Positions 25,235-34,592 of a stretch of DNA of 64,000 nucleotides are shown one piece after another. The notes under the pieces were generated by a model, which was given only the letters and a program-made list of their open reading frames with translations, was not told the DNA's origin and did no database searches. The DNA is taken from positions 26,145 through 90,144 of the forward strand of contig JAXJTE010000212.1 in the NCBI GenBank assembly GCA_036309765.1. Reading direction: 5' to 3'. Numbering within the stretch: the first letter of the stretch is position 1; every line of letters starts with the position of its first letter. This DNA comes from Caryophanon sp036309765. Lineage in GTDB: Bacteria > Bacillota > Bacilli > Bacillales_A > Planococcaceae. A program made the translations under genes and the position numbers.

Positions 25235-26230
25235 ATGGCAGGAGATGTATTGTCGCAATCCGAAATTGATGCGCTGCTCTCAGCGATTTCAACTGGAGAG
25301 ATGACGGCAGAGGATGTCAAAAAGGATGAGGAAACGAAAAAAGTAAAAGTGTATGACTTTAAACGTGCACTGCGTTTCTCAAAAGACCAAATCCGAAGTT
25401 TGACCCGAATACATGAAAACTTTGCGCGACTACTGACAACGTTTTTCTCTGCACAACTACGAAACTATGTGCAAATTACGGTTGTATCAGTAGACCAAAT
25501 TCCGTTTGAAGAATTTGTCCGCTCGATTCCAAATATGACACTAATTAACGTGTTTGAAGTGCCACCATTAGATGGGAACATTTTAATGGAAATTAACCCG
25601 AACATCGCGTATTCAATGTTAGATCGTTTAATGGGCGGTGACGGAGAAAGTCATAGCAACGTCGATAATTTAACTGAAATTGAAACGAAAATTATGACGA
25701 ATTTATTTGAGCGTGCGTTTGATAACTTACGTGAAGCGTGGGAAAACGTCGCTGAAATTGATCCGATTTTAGTGGAATTAGAAGTAAATCCACAGTTTTT
25801 ACAAATGATTTCACCAAACGAAACGGTTATTGTTATTTCACTTAATACTGTAATCGGCGAAACAAGTGGTATGATTAACATTTGTATTCCACACGTTGTA
25901 TTAGAGCCAATCGTACCGAATTTATCGGTGCGTTACTGGATGCAATCAAATACGAAGCAAATGTCACCAGAACAGCAGCGTGCATTAGAACTTCGTGTAA
26001 AACAAGCATCATTACCAGTCATTACAGAGCTTGGTCAAACCGATATTTCGATTCAAGACTTTTTAACGATGCAAGTTGGTGATGTGCTACAATTGAACCA
26101 GAAAATAGACGACCCGCTGATTGTTAAAGTTGGTACGTTACCGAAATTTACAGCACAGCCTGGTAAGTCCGGCAGCAAAATGGCTGTTCAAATTTTAGAT
26201 CCATTGAAAGGAGCTGACGAACATGAGTGA
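25235..26230 (+). CDS. fliM: Flagellar motor switch protein FliM
   Basis: C-ring protein that binds CheY-P and contacts FliG. 331 residues. N-terminal CheY-binding segment GDVLSQSEIDALLSAI, middle CheC-like domain (RSLTRIHENFARLLTTFFSA; ILMEINPNIAYSMLDRLMGG), and C-terminal FliN-like domain (ELGQTDISIQDFLTMQVGDV). GGAGGTGG directly upstream is a strong ribosome site. It overlaps fliY by 8 nt. Confidence 0.97.
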   Translation: MAGDVLSQSEIDALLSAISTGEMTAEDVKKDEETKKVKVYDFKRALRFSKDQIRSLTRIHENFARLLTTFFSAQLRNYVQITVVSVDQIPFEEFVRSIPNMTLINVFEVPPLDGNILMEINPNIAYSMLDRLMGGDGESHSNVDNLTEIETKIMTNLFERAFDNLREAWENVAEIDPILVELEVNPQFLQMISPNETVIVISLNTVIGETSGMINICIPHVVLEPIVPNLSVRYWMQSNTKQMSPEQQRALELRVKQASLPVITELGQTDISIQDFLTMQVGDVLQLNQKIDDPLIVKVGTLPKFTAQPGKSGSKMAVQILDPLKGADEHE

Positions 26231-27473
26231 TGACATGCTTTCACAAGAAGAAATTGAAGCCCTATTACGAGGGGAAACCGTGGATAAACCACTAGGAGAT
26301 GAATCGTCAGATAAAGATGATTTGCATATTAATGACTTTTTAACAGTAATGGAGCAAGATGCATTAGGTGAGGTAGGGAATATTTCATTCGGTAGCTCAG
26401 CAACAGCATTATCTGCACTATTAGGTCAAAAGGTAGATATTACAACACCGAGCTTAGCGATGATCAATCGCAATCGCTTAGAAGAAGAATTCCCACATCC
26501 GTACGTAGCCGTTCAAGTAGAGTATACGACAGGCTTATCTGGTATGAACTTACTTGTTATTAAGCAATCAGATGCGGCGATTATTGCAGACTTAATGCTT
26601 GGTGGCGACGGTTTAAGCCCAAGTGCGGACTTAACGGAAATTCAATTATCAGCAGTGCAAGAAGCAATGAATCAAATGATGGGCTCGGCGGCGACATCAA
26701 TGTCTACAATGTTCAATCAGAAGGTAGATATTTCTCCGCCGACGATCGATTTAATGAATATTTCACAAAATGAAGGCCGCGATAACATCCCTGCGGAAGA
26801 CTTATTAGTGAAGATTTCGTTCCGTTTACGCATCGGTGAATTAATTGATTCGAACTTAATGCAACTTTTACCTTTGAACTTTAGTAAAAAAGTCGTAAAA
26901 TCATTAATGGGGGAACCTGATGGAATTGAAAGTGCGGTTGAAGTAGCACCACAGCCAGAGCCAGTTATCCAACAAGCACCACCAGTTCAAGAACAACCGA
27001 TGTATCAGCAACCACCAATGCAAGACCCGATGCAGCAGCAACCAATGTATCAACAACCGATGCAACAGCAGCCAATGTATCAACAACCGATGCAACAGCA
27101 GCCGATGTACCAACAACCGATGCAGCAGCAACCAATGTATCAACAGCCGCCAGTAAATGTACAGCAGGCACAATTCACGAATTTTAATGCGCCGCAACTT
27201 TCTGCTGGAGAATCACAAAATTTAAATATGCTACTTGATATCCCGTTACAAGTGACAGTTGAGCTAGGTCGTACGAAGCGCTCAGTAAAAGAAATTTTAG
27301 AGCTAACAGGAGGCTCTATTATTGAACTGGATAAACTTGCCGGTGAACCCGTAGATATTTTAGTGAACAGTCGCTTAATTGCAAAAGGTGAAGTCGTTGT
27401 TATTGATGAAAACTTTGGCGTGCGTATTACAGACATCGCAAGTCCAACAGATCGCTTAAATAATTTACGATAG
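26223..27473 (+). CDS. fliY: Flagellar switch phosphatase FliY
   Basis: C-ring component that also dephosphorylates CheY-P. 416 residues: N-terminal CheY-binding peptide (MSDDMLSQEEIEALLRG), a CheC-like phosphatase domain with both active helices (ALGEVGNISFGSSATALSAL and LSAVQEAMNQMMGSAATSMS, each with the Glu and Asn pair), a Pro/Gln/Met repeat linker at about 245-320, and a C-terminal FliN domain (LDIPLQVTVELGRTKRSVKE; INRL-type end VRITDI). The linker makes it longer than B. subtilis FliY (378). Confidence 0.96.
   Translation: MSDDMLSQEEIEALLRGETVDKPLGDESSDKDDLHINDFLTVMEQDALGEVGNISFGSSATALSALLGQKVDITTPSLAMINRNRLEEEFPHPYVAVQVEYTTGLSGMNLLVIKQSDAAIIADLMLGGDGLSPSADLTEIQLSAVQEAMNQMMGSAATSMSTMFNQKVDISPPTIDLMNISQNEGRDNIPAEDLLVKISFRLRIGELIDSNLMQLLPLNFSKKVVKSLMGEPDGIESAVEVAPQPEPVIQQAPPVQEQPMYQQPPMQDPMQQQPMYQQPMQQQPMYQQPMQQQPMYQQPMQQQPMYQQPPVNVQQAQFTNFNAPQLSAGESQNLNMLLDIPLQVTVELGRTKRSVKEILELTGGSIIELDKLAGEPVDILVNSRLIAKGEVVVIDENFGVRITDIASPTDRLNNLR
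27030..27149 (+). repeat. Four tandem 30-bp repeats in the fliY linker
   Basis: Four in-frame units encode MQQQPMYQQP four times (residues about 270-309). Units differ at a few silent positions (CAG/CAA, CCA/CCG, TAT/TAC), so the array is not brand new but could still change copy number by slippage. Degenerate copies precede it (PMYQQPPMQD). Confidence 0.9.
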
Positions 27474-27494
27474 TTTAAATTGGAGGAATTAATT

Positions 27495-27857
27495 ATGGGT
27501 AATCGAATTCTAATCGTTGATGACGCAGCATTCATGCGTATGATGATTAAAGACATCTTAACGAAAAATGGTTATGAAGTTGTAGGTGAAGCAGCCGATG
27601 GTATTCAAGCGGTTGAAAAGTACAATGAATTAAAGCCAGATTTAGTAACAATGGATATTACAATGCCGGAAAAAGATGGTATTGCTGCATTAAAAGAAAT
27701 TAAATCAGCACACCCAGGTGCAACAATTATTATGTGTTCTGCAATGGGCCAACAAGCGATGGTAATCGATGCGATTCAAGCAGGAGCAAAAGATTTTATC
27801 GTAAAGCCTTTCCAAGCTGACCGCGTAATTGAAGCGATTCAAAAAGCTTTAGGTTAA
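27495..27857 (+). CDS. cheY: Chemotaxis response regulator CheY
   Basis: Single-domain receiver phosphorylated by CheA that acts on FliM/FliY. TGGAGGA (27481-27487) selects ATG 27495 (MGNRILIVDDAAFMR, 120 residues) over the ATG at 27480. Phosphoacceptor Asp54 lies in VTMDITMPEKDG; the acidic pair is Asp9-Asp10; the switch residues Thr/Ser in IIMCSAMGQQ and Lys in FIVKPFQ are present. Embedded between fliY and fliZ, as in B. subtilis. Confidence 0.97.
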   Translation: MGNRILIVDDAAFMRMMIKDILTKNGYEVVGEAADGIQAVEKYNELKPDLVTMDITMPEKDGIAALKEIKSAHPGATIIMCSAMGQQAMVIDAIQAGAKDFIVKPFQADRVIEAIQKALG

Positions 27858-27861
27858 TCCG

Positions 27862-28536
27862 ATGCATGCACGAATGATTTTGAAGCGAGTTAGAGCGATA
27901 GCATTGTTAGCTGTTTTAATGATGATTGCTTTCGGAGCACCTATACATAGTCAAGCTTCAGTAAGTGATGCCATTAACGCGACGAACGAATGTGAACAAA
28001 ATCCAGACGTTGCATGCCCAGATACTACACCTTCAGCTGCCGAAATGGAATCTCCGTCGGCAGCTGTTGGTTTTAATGCATGGGATTACATTAAAATGAT
28101 GCTCGCTTTTGGCGTTGTCATCGTTTTATTGTTCCTTGTGTTGAGGTTCTTAAAGAAACAAACACAGCAAGTACAGCAAAATGCATTAATGCAAAATTTG
28201 GGCGGTGTGTCGGTTGGGCAGCAAAAATCGATTCAGCTCGTAAAAGTAGGTAACAAAATGATGTTAATTGGTGTTGGTGATAACGTGCAATTACTGCGTG
28301 AAGTGACGGACGAGGATGAGATTGCCGAGTTGCAAGCGATTCACGAGTCACAGCAGCTGTTTGGCGATACAACACCGTATGTGGTGAAAGTTATGCGTAA
28401 CTGGATGAATAAAAAAGAAGCTGCTCCGACAGAAGAGTTCGGGTCAGTATTAAATAAACGATTAGAAGAAATTAAGAAGGATCGAGCGAAAGATCTTGAG
28501 GCATGGCGTAATGAGGAGGAGGATCACAACAAATGA
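27862..28536 (+). CDS. fliZ: Flagellar biosynthesis protein FliZ (FliO homologue)
   Basis: Membrane protein assisting assembly of the FliP export gate; the Bacillus FliZ corresponds to FliO. 224 residues: N-terminal signal-like hydrophobic stretch (residues about 12-30, AIALLAVLMMIAFGAPIH), an external segment with two cysteines (NECEQNPDVACPD), one membrane helix near 76-93 (YIKMMLAFGVVIVLLFLVLR), and a cytoplasmic FliO domain (MQNLGGVSVGQQKSIQLVKV; NKMMLIGVGDNVQLLREV). The ribosome site is weak; ATG 27874 is possible. It overlaps fliP by 4 nt. Confidence 0.9.
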   Translation: MHARMILKRVRAIALLAVLMMIAFGAPIHSQASVSDAINATNECEQNPDVACPDTTPSAAEMESPSAAVGFNAWDYIKMMLAFGVVIVLLFLVLRFLKKQTQQVQQNALMQNLGGVSVGQQKSIQLVKVGNKMMLIGVGDNVQLLREVTDEDEIAELQAIHESQQLFGDTTPYVVKVMRNWMNKKEAAPTEEFGSVLNKRLEEIKKDRAKDLEAWRNEEEDHNK

Positions 28537-29198
28537 ATGAGTTTATCGGTTTGTTCGCCGAAAGTGATCCGGCAAACGTTTCCACCTCAGTAAAGCTACT
28601 GTTATTGTTAACCGTTTTATCGTTAGCACCAAGTCTTTTAATTTTAATGACATCGTTTTTACGTATTGTCATCGTGTTATCATTTGTCAGAACGTCATTA
28701 GCGACAGGGCAAATGCCGCCTAACCAGGTAATTATTGGGTTGGCGTTATTTTTAACGTTCTTTATTATGACGCCAGTGTTTACTGAAGTGAATGAAGAGG
28801 CGCTACAGCCGTTGTTTGCCGAGGAGATTGGTATTGAGGAGGCGTATGAGCGTGCTGCAGTTCCGTTCAAGGAGTTTATGGCAGGGCATACACGTCAGCA
28901 AGATTTAGAACTGTTTTTAGAATATAATCAAGCAGAAGCACCAGAATCGGTGGAGGATATACCGCTGACGATGCTCGTGCCGGCTTTCGTTATTAGTGAA
29001 TTGAAAACAGCGTTCCAAATGGGCTTCATGGTATTTATACCGTTCATCGTAATTGATATGATCGTAGCCGGTACATTAATGGCGATGGGTATGATGATGT
29101 TACCGCCTGTTATGATTTCTCTACCATTTAAAATTTTATTATTCGTGTTAGTTGATGGCTGGTATTTAATTATGAAATCGCTACTCGTGAGCTTCTAG
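28533..29198 (+). CDS. fliP: Flagellar export gate protein FliP
   Basis: Core subunit of the FliPQR export channel. 221 residues, four hydrophobic segments. Conserved motifs: LLTVLSLAPSLLILMTSFLR, IVIVLSFVRTSLATGQMPPN, LFLTFFIMTPVF, VPAFVISELKTAFQMGFMVF, and MGMMMLPPVMISLPFKILLF, all typical of FliP. Starts in the ATGA overlap with fliZ. Confidence 0.97.
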   Translation: MNEFIGLFAESDPANVSTSVKLLLLLTVLSLAPSLLILMTSFLRIVIVLSFVRTSLATGQMPPNQVIIGLALFLTFFIMTPVFTEVNEEALQPLFAEEIGIEEAYERAAVPFKEFMAGHTRQQDLELFLEYNQAEAPESVEDIPLTMLVPAFVISELKTAFQMGFMVFIPFIVIDMIVAGTLMAMGMMMLPPVMISLPFKILLFVLVDGWYLIMKSLLVSF

Positions 29199-29212
29199 GA
29201 GGAGTAACAACA

Positions 29213-29482
29213 ATGTCTCAAGAAATGGTTGTAACAATTGCAGAACAAGCCGTGTGGATGATTTTAATTGTTGCGGGTCCTCTTATGCTCATTGCATTAG
29301 CAGTCGGTTTAGCAGTAAGTATTTTCCAAGCGACAACATCAATCCAAGAACAAACGCTAGCATTCGTACCGAAAATTGTTGCTGTATTAGTTGGCATGGT
29401 ATTTTTCGGGCCGTGGATGCTGTCACAAACGACAAGTTATTTTTATGATGTGTTTAATAACTTAACGCGTTACATAGGGTGA
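29213..29482 (+). CDS. fliQ: Flagellar export gate protein FliQ
   Basis: 89-residue two-helix membrane protein of the FliPQR channel. Motif MVVTIAEQAVWMILIVAGPL, then VSIFQATTSIQEQTLAFVPK and FGPWMLSQ. AGGAGGAG overlaps the fliP stop and gives a good start. Length and motifs match the family exactly. Confidence 0.97.
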   Translation: MSQEMVVTIAEQAVWMILIVAGPLMLIALAVGLAVSIFQATTSIQEQTLAFVPKIVAVLVGMVFFGPWMLSQTTSYFYDVFNNLTRYIG

Positions 29483-29486
29483 GTAG

Positions 29487-30266
29487 ATGGAAGAACTAGT
29501 ACCGAAGATTACGATATTTTTATTAATAGTTGCTCGATTGACCGCGTTTTTTGCGACAGTGCCATTCTTTTCGTATCGAACAATTCCGTCACAAGCTAAA
29601 ATTGCCGTTCCAATCGTTTTAGCGTGGACGATGTATTATACGATTTCACCAGGTGTAGAAATTGCATTTGATGGCACGTACGCTTTATACGTACTAAAAG
29701 AAGTTGTCGTCGGTTTGAGTATTGGACTTGTCGCCTATTTAATTTTATCTGCGGTGCAAATTGCTGGTGGATTAATCGACTTCCAAATGGGTTTTGCGAT
29801 TGCGAACATTATTGATCCGCAAACTGGTGCGCAAAGTCCAATTATGGGTCAGCTTTTTAACGTGTTGACGCTGCTTGTATTACTATCGATTAATGGACAC
29901 CATTTATTGCTTGATGGTATTTATTATAGCTATGAATACATTGCGCTTGACCAGCTGGCACTAAATACAGGCGATGAGAATTTTGCGGTATTTGTCATGC
30001 AAATGATGACGACGTTGTTTGCAATTGCGTTTCAAATGTCAGCACCCGTTGTCGCCGCATTATTTTTAGTAACACTCGCGCTTGGTATTATTGGGAAGAC
30101 TGTACCACAAATGAACATTTTCGTTGTCGGTTTCCCGATTAAAATTGTAGCGGGCTTTATTTTCTTAATTATCGTCATGGGTGTGATGGTAAATGTAATG
30201 CGTCACTTGATTGAAGTAGCAATTTACGGTATGCGAGATTTTATGACGATTTTAGGTGGGTTGTAG
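29487..30266 (+). CDS. fliR: Flagellar export gate protein FliR
   Basis: 259-residue membrane protein completing the FliPQR export channel. Conserved segments: FLLIVARLTAFFATVPFFSY, EVVVGLSIGLVAYLILSAVQ, AGGLIDFQMGFAIANIIDPQ and TVPQMNIFVVGFPIKIVAGF. Its stop is one nt before the flhB start. In some clostridia fliR and flhB are fused; here they are separate. Confidence 0.97.
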   Translation: MEELVPKITIFLLIVARLTAFFATVPFFSYRTIPSQAKIAVPIVLAWTMYYTISPGVEIAFDGTYALYVLKEVVVGLSIGLVAYLILSAVQIAGGLIDFQMGFAIANIIDPQTGAQSPIMGQLFNVLTLLVLLSINGHHLLLDGIYYSYEYIALDQLALNTGDENFAVFVMQMMTTLFAIAFQMSAPVVAALFLVTLALGIIGKTVPQMNIFVVGFPIKIVAGFIFLIIVMGVMVNVMRHLIEVAIYGMRDFMTILGGL

Positions 30267-30267
30267 T

Positions 30268-31356
30268 ATGGAATTATTACTGCGTTTAGACTTGCAATTT
30301 TTCGCAGGGGAAAAAACTGAAAAAGCGACGCCGAAAAAACGTCAAGATTCTCGTAAAAAAGGTCAAGTATTAAAAAGTCAGGACGTAACGGCAGCTATTT
30401 TATTACTCGTGATGTTTATTGGCTTATTTTTTATTGCGCCGATGATGCAGGGGCGCGTGTTAAATATTATACGTGAGGCAATGGAGACGTATGTATTAAC
30501 AGAAGATTTGTCTATTGAGTCAACGATGAAACTATACACAACGTTTTTAGTTGAAATGGCAATCATCGTTGTACCAATAATGGCAATAGGTGTGTTTGCT
30601 GGTATTGCGGCGAACTTAGTACAATTCGGATTTTTATTTACCGTTCATCCATTAAAGCTTGATTTAAAGAAAATGGATCCGATTAAAGGGATTAAAAAGA
30701 TTTTTTCCGTACGTGCACTCGTCGATTTGGTGAAATCTCTTTTAAAAATTGCCCTTATTGGTACAGCGACGGTCGTCGTAATCTGGATTTATTTAGAGGA
30801 CGTATTAAAGCTTGCCTTTATGGATCCACAAGATACGATGTCGATGATTGCAATGTTAACTGGCATTATGGGAATCGTTTCCGCGCTTGTATTATTATTC
30901 ATTTCCGTTATCGATTATTTTTACCAACGATACGATTATGAGAAAAATTTAAAAATGTCAAAGCAAGATATTAAAGATGAGCATAAAAACGTAGAGGGTG
31001 ACCCACAAGTAAAAGGGAAAATTAAGCAAAAGCAACGTGAAATGGCAATGCGCCGTATGATGCAAGAAGTACCAAATGCAGACGTTGTTATTACGAACCC
31101 AACACACTATGCCATCGCGTTAAAATATGATGGTGATACAATGGAAGCACCTCGTGTTGTGGCAAAGGGGACAGATTTTGTCGCACAAAAGATTAAACTC
31201 ATTGCGAAGCAGCACGATGTTGTCATGGTAGAAAACCGACCACTCGCACGCGCTATGTATGACCAAGTCGAAATTGGTGATGCAGTGCCAGAGGAGTTTT
31301 TCAAAACGGTCGCAGAAATTTTAGCGTATGTGTACCGGATTAAGCGAAAAATTTAA
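30268..31356 (+). CDS. flhB: Flagellar export switch protein FlhB
   Basis: Membrane gatekeeper that changes export specificity from rod/hook to filament. AGGTGGG (30254-30260) selects ATG 30268 (MELLLRLDLQFFAGEKTEKA, 362 residues) over GTG 30256, which lies inside the ribosome site. Four membrane helices, linker KKMDPIKGIKKIFSVRALVD, and the autocleavage motif NPTH in VVITNPTHYAIALKYD, intact. The C-terminal domain resembles the stand-alone ylqH product, which lacks NPTH. Confidence 0.97.
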   Translation: MELLLRLDLQFFAGEKTEKATPKKRQDSRKKGQVLKSQDVTAAILLLVMFIGLFFIAPMMQGRVLNIIREAMETYVLTEDLSIESTMKLYTTFLVEMAIIVVPIMAIGVFAGIAANLVQFGFLFTVHPLKLDLKKMDPIKGIKKIFSVRALVDLVKSLLKIALIGTATVVVIWIYLEDVLKLAFMDPQDTMSMIAMLTGIMGIVSALVLLFISVIDYFYQRYDYEKNLKMSKQDIKDEHKNVEGDPQVKGKIKQKQREMAMRRMMQEVPNADVVITNPTHYAIALKYDGDTMEAPRVVAKGTDFVAQKIKLIAKQHDVVMVENRPLARAMYDQVEIGDAVPEEFFKTVAEILAYVYRIKRKI

Positions 31357-31429
31357 GCTAAAACGAACGAAGAAGCGACTACTGTTAAACGTAGGAGCGG
31401 TTCACAGTATGTAATCAGGAGGGGCATGT

Positions 31430-33463
31430 ATGAAATTTAGTGATTTGGGCGTCTTAGGTGCGGTTATTTTAATCGTAGCCATGCTTATTATCCCTCTTCC
31501 AACTTGGCTGTTAAGTTTTTTAATCATCATTAACATTACGTTAAGTTTGATTGTATTATTAACAGCGATGAATATGAAAGAAGCGCTTGACTTCGCAATT
31601 TTCCCATCCGTCATTTTATTATTAACATTATTCCGTTTAGGGTTAAGTATTTCAACAACACGTGCCATTTTAGCAGAAGGTGACGCAGGTGATGTTGTTG
31701 ATACGTTTGGTAACTTCGTAACGGGCGGTAATATTGTTGTCGGTCTCGTTGTATTCGCCTTGCTTGTAATCGTTCAGTTCCTCGTTATTACGAAAGGTTC
31801 TGAACGTGTTGCAGAGGTAGCAGCGCGATTCACATTAGATGCGATGCCAGGGAAGCAAATGAGTATCGACGCAGATTTAAACGCAGGTATGATTTCAGAA
31901 GCGCAAGCGCGTGAACGCCGTGCGAAAGTATCTGGCGAGGCAGACTTTTACGGAGCGATGGACGGTGCGACAAAGTTCGTAAAAGGGGATGCGATTGCGT
32001 CCATTATTATGGTATTTATCAACTTAATCGTCGGGATGGTCATTGGTATGATGCAACTCGGTCTTGAGTTTGGTGAAGCCGCTACGCAGTTCTCGCAGTT
32101 AACAGTCGGGGACGGTTTAGTATCACAAATTCCAGCGTTACTTATTTCAACAGCAACAGGTATCGTTGTAACGCGTGCAGCATCTGAAGGTAACTTAGGT
32201 GCAGACATTATGAAGCAGTTATTTTCACAATCAAAGCTGTTATACGTAGCAGCGGCGTCAATTGCTTTATTAGGTTTAGTAACACCACTGCCAGATTGGA
32301 TTACGTTACCAATTGCAGCAGTACTTGCGATTACGGCGTTTATGACAGACCGTAGCCAAAAAGAATCAATTGAAGAAATTCAAGAAATTGAAGAAGAAGT
32401 GGCGACTGATACGATGAAGAGTCCAGAAAATGTAGTGAACTTATTAAGTGTTGACCCAATTGAATTTGAATTTGGTTATGGTTTAATTCCACTCGTTGAT
32501 ACAGCGCAGGGCGGAGATTTACTTGACCGCGTCGTGATGATTCGTCGTCAGCTAGCATTAGAGCTTGGGATAGTGATTCCAGTTGTACGTATTCGCGATA
32601 ACATTCAGCTTCAACCGAACGAGTACCGCATTAAAATTAAAGGCAATGAGCTAGCGCGTGGTGAGTTATTACTTGATCACTACTTAGCGATGAGCCCAGG
32701 TGATGATGATTCAATCGAAGGTATTGATACAATTGAGCCGTCATTTGGTTTACCAGCGAAGTGGATCACAGAGCAAGTCAAAGAAGATGCTGAAATGTAT
32801 GGTTATACAGTGGTTGACCCACCAAGTGTTGTGTCGACACATTTAACTGAAATTATTCGTGCAAACGCAGCAGAGCTACTTGGTCGTCAAGAAACGAAGC
32901 AGCTTGTTGATCACCTACGCGAAACACATAGCATTTTAGTAGAAGAATTAACACCTTCTCCATTATCGATTGGTGAAATTCAAAAAGTGCTTGGTCGCTT
33001 ACTACAAGAAAATGTATCTGTACGTAATTTACCGGTTATTTTTGAAACGATGGCAGATTACTCGAAGCTTACGAGTGATACCGATATTTTAACAGAGTAT
33101 GTGCGTCAAGCATTAGCGCGTCAAATTACGGCGCAGCATACGAACGGCCAATCGACGCTAAAAGTTATTACGATTTCTGGTAGAATTGAAAAAATGCTAG
33201 CAGATAGCATTCAACAAACAGAACACGGCAACTATTTAGCAATGGATCCACAAGACTCACAAAACATTTTAGAAGCAGTGGCAAAAGAAGTAGAGCGCGT
33301 ATCGTTCATGGAGCAGTCGTCGATTTTACTATGCTCACCAGCTGTGCGTATGTATTTACGACAATTAACAGAGCGTTACTTCCCACAAATTCCTGTCCTA
33401 TCATATAATGAACTAGATGCAGCAATTGAAATTCAAAGTGTTGGGATGGTGAATGTAGAATGA
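31430..33463 (+). CDS. flhA: Flagellar export gate protein FlhA
   Basis: Largest export-gate subunit and energy coupler. 677 residues, the B. subtilis length. Eight membrane helices in the first ~310 residues, with the FHIPEP-type loop (MPGKQMSIDADLNAGMISEA, then ARERRAKVSGEADFYGAMDG ATKFV). The cytoplasmic nonamer domain follows an acidic linker (EIQEIEEEV) and binds chaperone-substrate complexes. CAGGAGGGG precedes ATG. The last codons overlap flhF (ATGA). Confidence 0.97.
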   Translation: MKFSDLGVLGAVILIVAMLIIPLPTWLLSFLIIINITLSLIVLLTAMNMKEALDFAIFPSVILLLTLFRLGLSISTTRAILAEGDAGDVVDTFGNFVTGGNIVVGLVVFALLVIVQFLVITKGSERVAEVAARFTLDAMPGKQMSIDADLNAGMISEAQARERRAKVSGEADFYGAMDGATKFVKGDAIASIIMVFINLIVGMVIGMMQLGLEFGEAATQFSQLTVGDGLVSQIPALLISTATGIVVTRAASEGNLGADIMKQLFSQSKLLYVAAASIALLGLVTPLPDWITLPIAAVLAITAFMTDRSQKESIEEIQEIEEEVATDTMKSPENVVNLLSVDPIEFEFGYGLIPLVDTAQGGDLLDRVVMIRRQLALELGIVIPVVRIRDNIQLQPNEYRIKIKGNELARGELLLDHYLAMSPGDDDSIEGIDTIEPSFGLPAKWITEQVKEDAEMYGYTVVDPPSVVSTHLTEIIRANAAELLGRQETKQLVDHLRETHSILVEELTPSPLSIGEIQKVLGRLLQENVSVRNLPVIFETMADYSKLTSDTDILTEYVRQALARQITAQHTNGQSTLKVITISGRIEKMLADSIQQTEHGNYLAMDPQDSQNILEAVAKEVERVSFMEQSSILLCSPAVRMYLRQLTERYFPQIPVLSYNELDAAIEIQSVGMVNVE

Positions 33464-34581
33464 GGATGAAAAAGTTTACGGCTGAAACGATGCCGGAAGT
33501 AATGAAAAAAGTACGTGCTGAGCTGGGTGATGATGCAGTTATCATCAACCAGCGCATCGTCAAACAAAAAAAATTACTCGGCTTAATGTCGTCAAAAACG
33601 TTTGAAGTGACAGCAGGTATTGATGATGTCGAGCTACCAGTGAAGCAAGTGAAAATAAAAGCATCGTTGCCAACAGAAATTGTAAAATCAGCAAAGCAAG
33701 CTGAGGAAAAGGCAGATGCCCAAGCAGAGGCGCTACGTAATGAGCTGGCCGATGTAAAGGCAATGCTACAAGGCTTAACGCGTCAGCAGCAAGCAGTTCA
33801 ATACCCAGCAGCGTTAACGAGCGTGTTAGCGAAATTAAAAAAGCAAGAGCTAGACGAAGAGCTCATCACAGCTATTGGTGATGAGCTTTTCAATCATATT
33901 GAGAAAAAGCGTGTACAAGCAACGATAGAAGCACTACAAAAGGAAGCGGCTTCTATATTGCGTAAAAAGCTAGCGCACTTACCGATGGGCGGCTTCAGTG
34001 AATCAAAAAAATTTATCCAACTGCTCGGGCCGACTGGTGTAGGAAAGACGACGACCATTGCGAAAATTGCGGCGCGTACATCACTTGAGCAAAAGAAAAA
34101 GGTTGGCTTTATGACAACTGATACGTACCGAATTGCGGCGATTGAGCAGTTAAAGACGTACGCGGGGTTATTACAAGCACCTGTTGAGATTATTTATTCG
34201 ATATCTGATTATGAGCAGGCGACAAAAAACTTAGCTCGTCAAGACATTGTGTTTGTTGATACAGCTGGGCGCAACTATAAAGAAAAACGCCACGTTGAAG
34301 AAATTACTAAGTTGTTAAATTTCCATGAACAAATGGAAACGTATGTCGTGCTATCTTCTACGATGAAACAGCAAGATTTATGCGATGTGATCGATCAATT
34401 TGCGAACATACCTTATGAAAAGTTTATATTTACGAAGCTTGACGAAACGAATTCTATTGGCACAATTATTAATTTAATGGTTAAATATAATAAAGGTCTT
34501 TCTTACTATACTTCTGGGCAAGAAGTACCCGAAGATATTGAGGAAGCATCTTTAGATCGTTTAATCGCATTGTTATTCTAA
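33460..34581 (+). CDS. flhF: Flagellar placement GTPase FlhF
   Basis: SRP-type GTPase that sets the position of new basal bodies. 373 residues beginning MRMKKFTAETMPEVMKKVRA, matching the family start. Motifs: G1 LLGPTGVGKTTTIAKIAART, G2/G3 MTTDTYRIAAIEQLKTYAGL and FVDTAGRNYKE, G4 TKLDETNSIG. The B domain in the first ~110 residues is Gln/Ala-rich. It overlaps flhA by 4 nt and is followed by its activator flhG. Confidence 0.97.
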   Translation: MRMKKFTAETMPEVMKKVRAELGDDAVIINQRIVKQKKLLGLMSSKTFEVTAGIDDVELPVKQVKIKASLPTEIVKSAKQAEEKADAQAEALRNELADVKAMLQGLTRQQQAVQYPAALTSVLAKLKKQELDEELITAIGDELFNHIEKKRVQATIEALQKEAASILRKKLAHLPMGGFSESKKFIQLLGPTGVGKTTTIAKIAARTSLEQKKKVGFMTTDTYRIAAIEQLKTYAGLLQAPVEIIYSISDYEQATKNLARQDIVFVDTAGRNYKEKRHVEEITKLLNFHEQMETYVVLSSTMKQQDLCDVIDQFANIPYEKFIFTKLDETNSIGTIINLMVKYNKGLSYYTSGQEVPEDIEEASLDRLIALLF

Positions 34582-34592
34582 GGAGAGCATGA

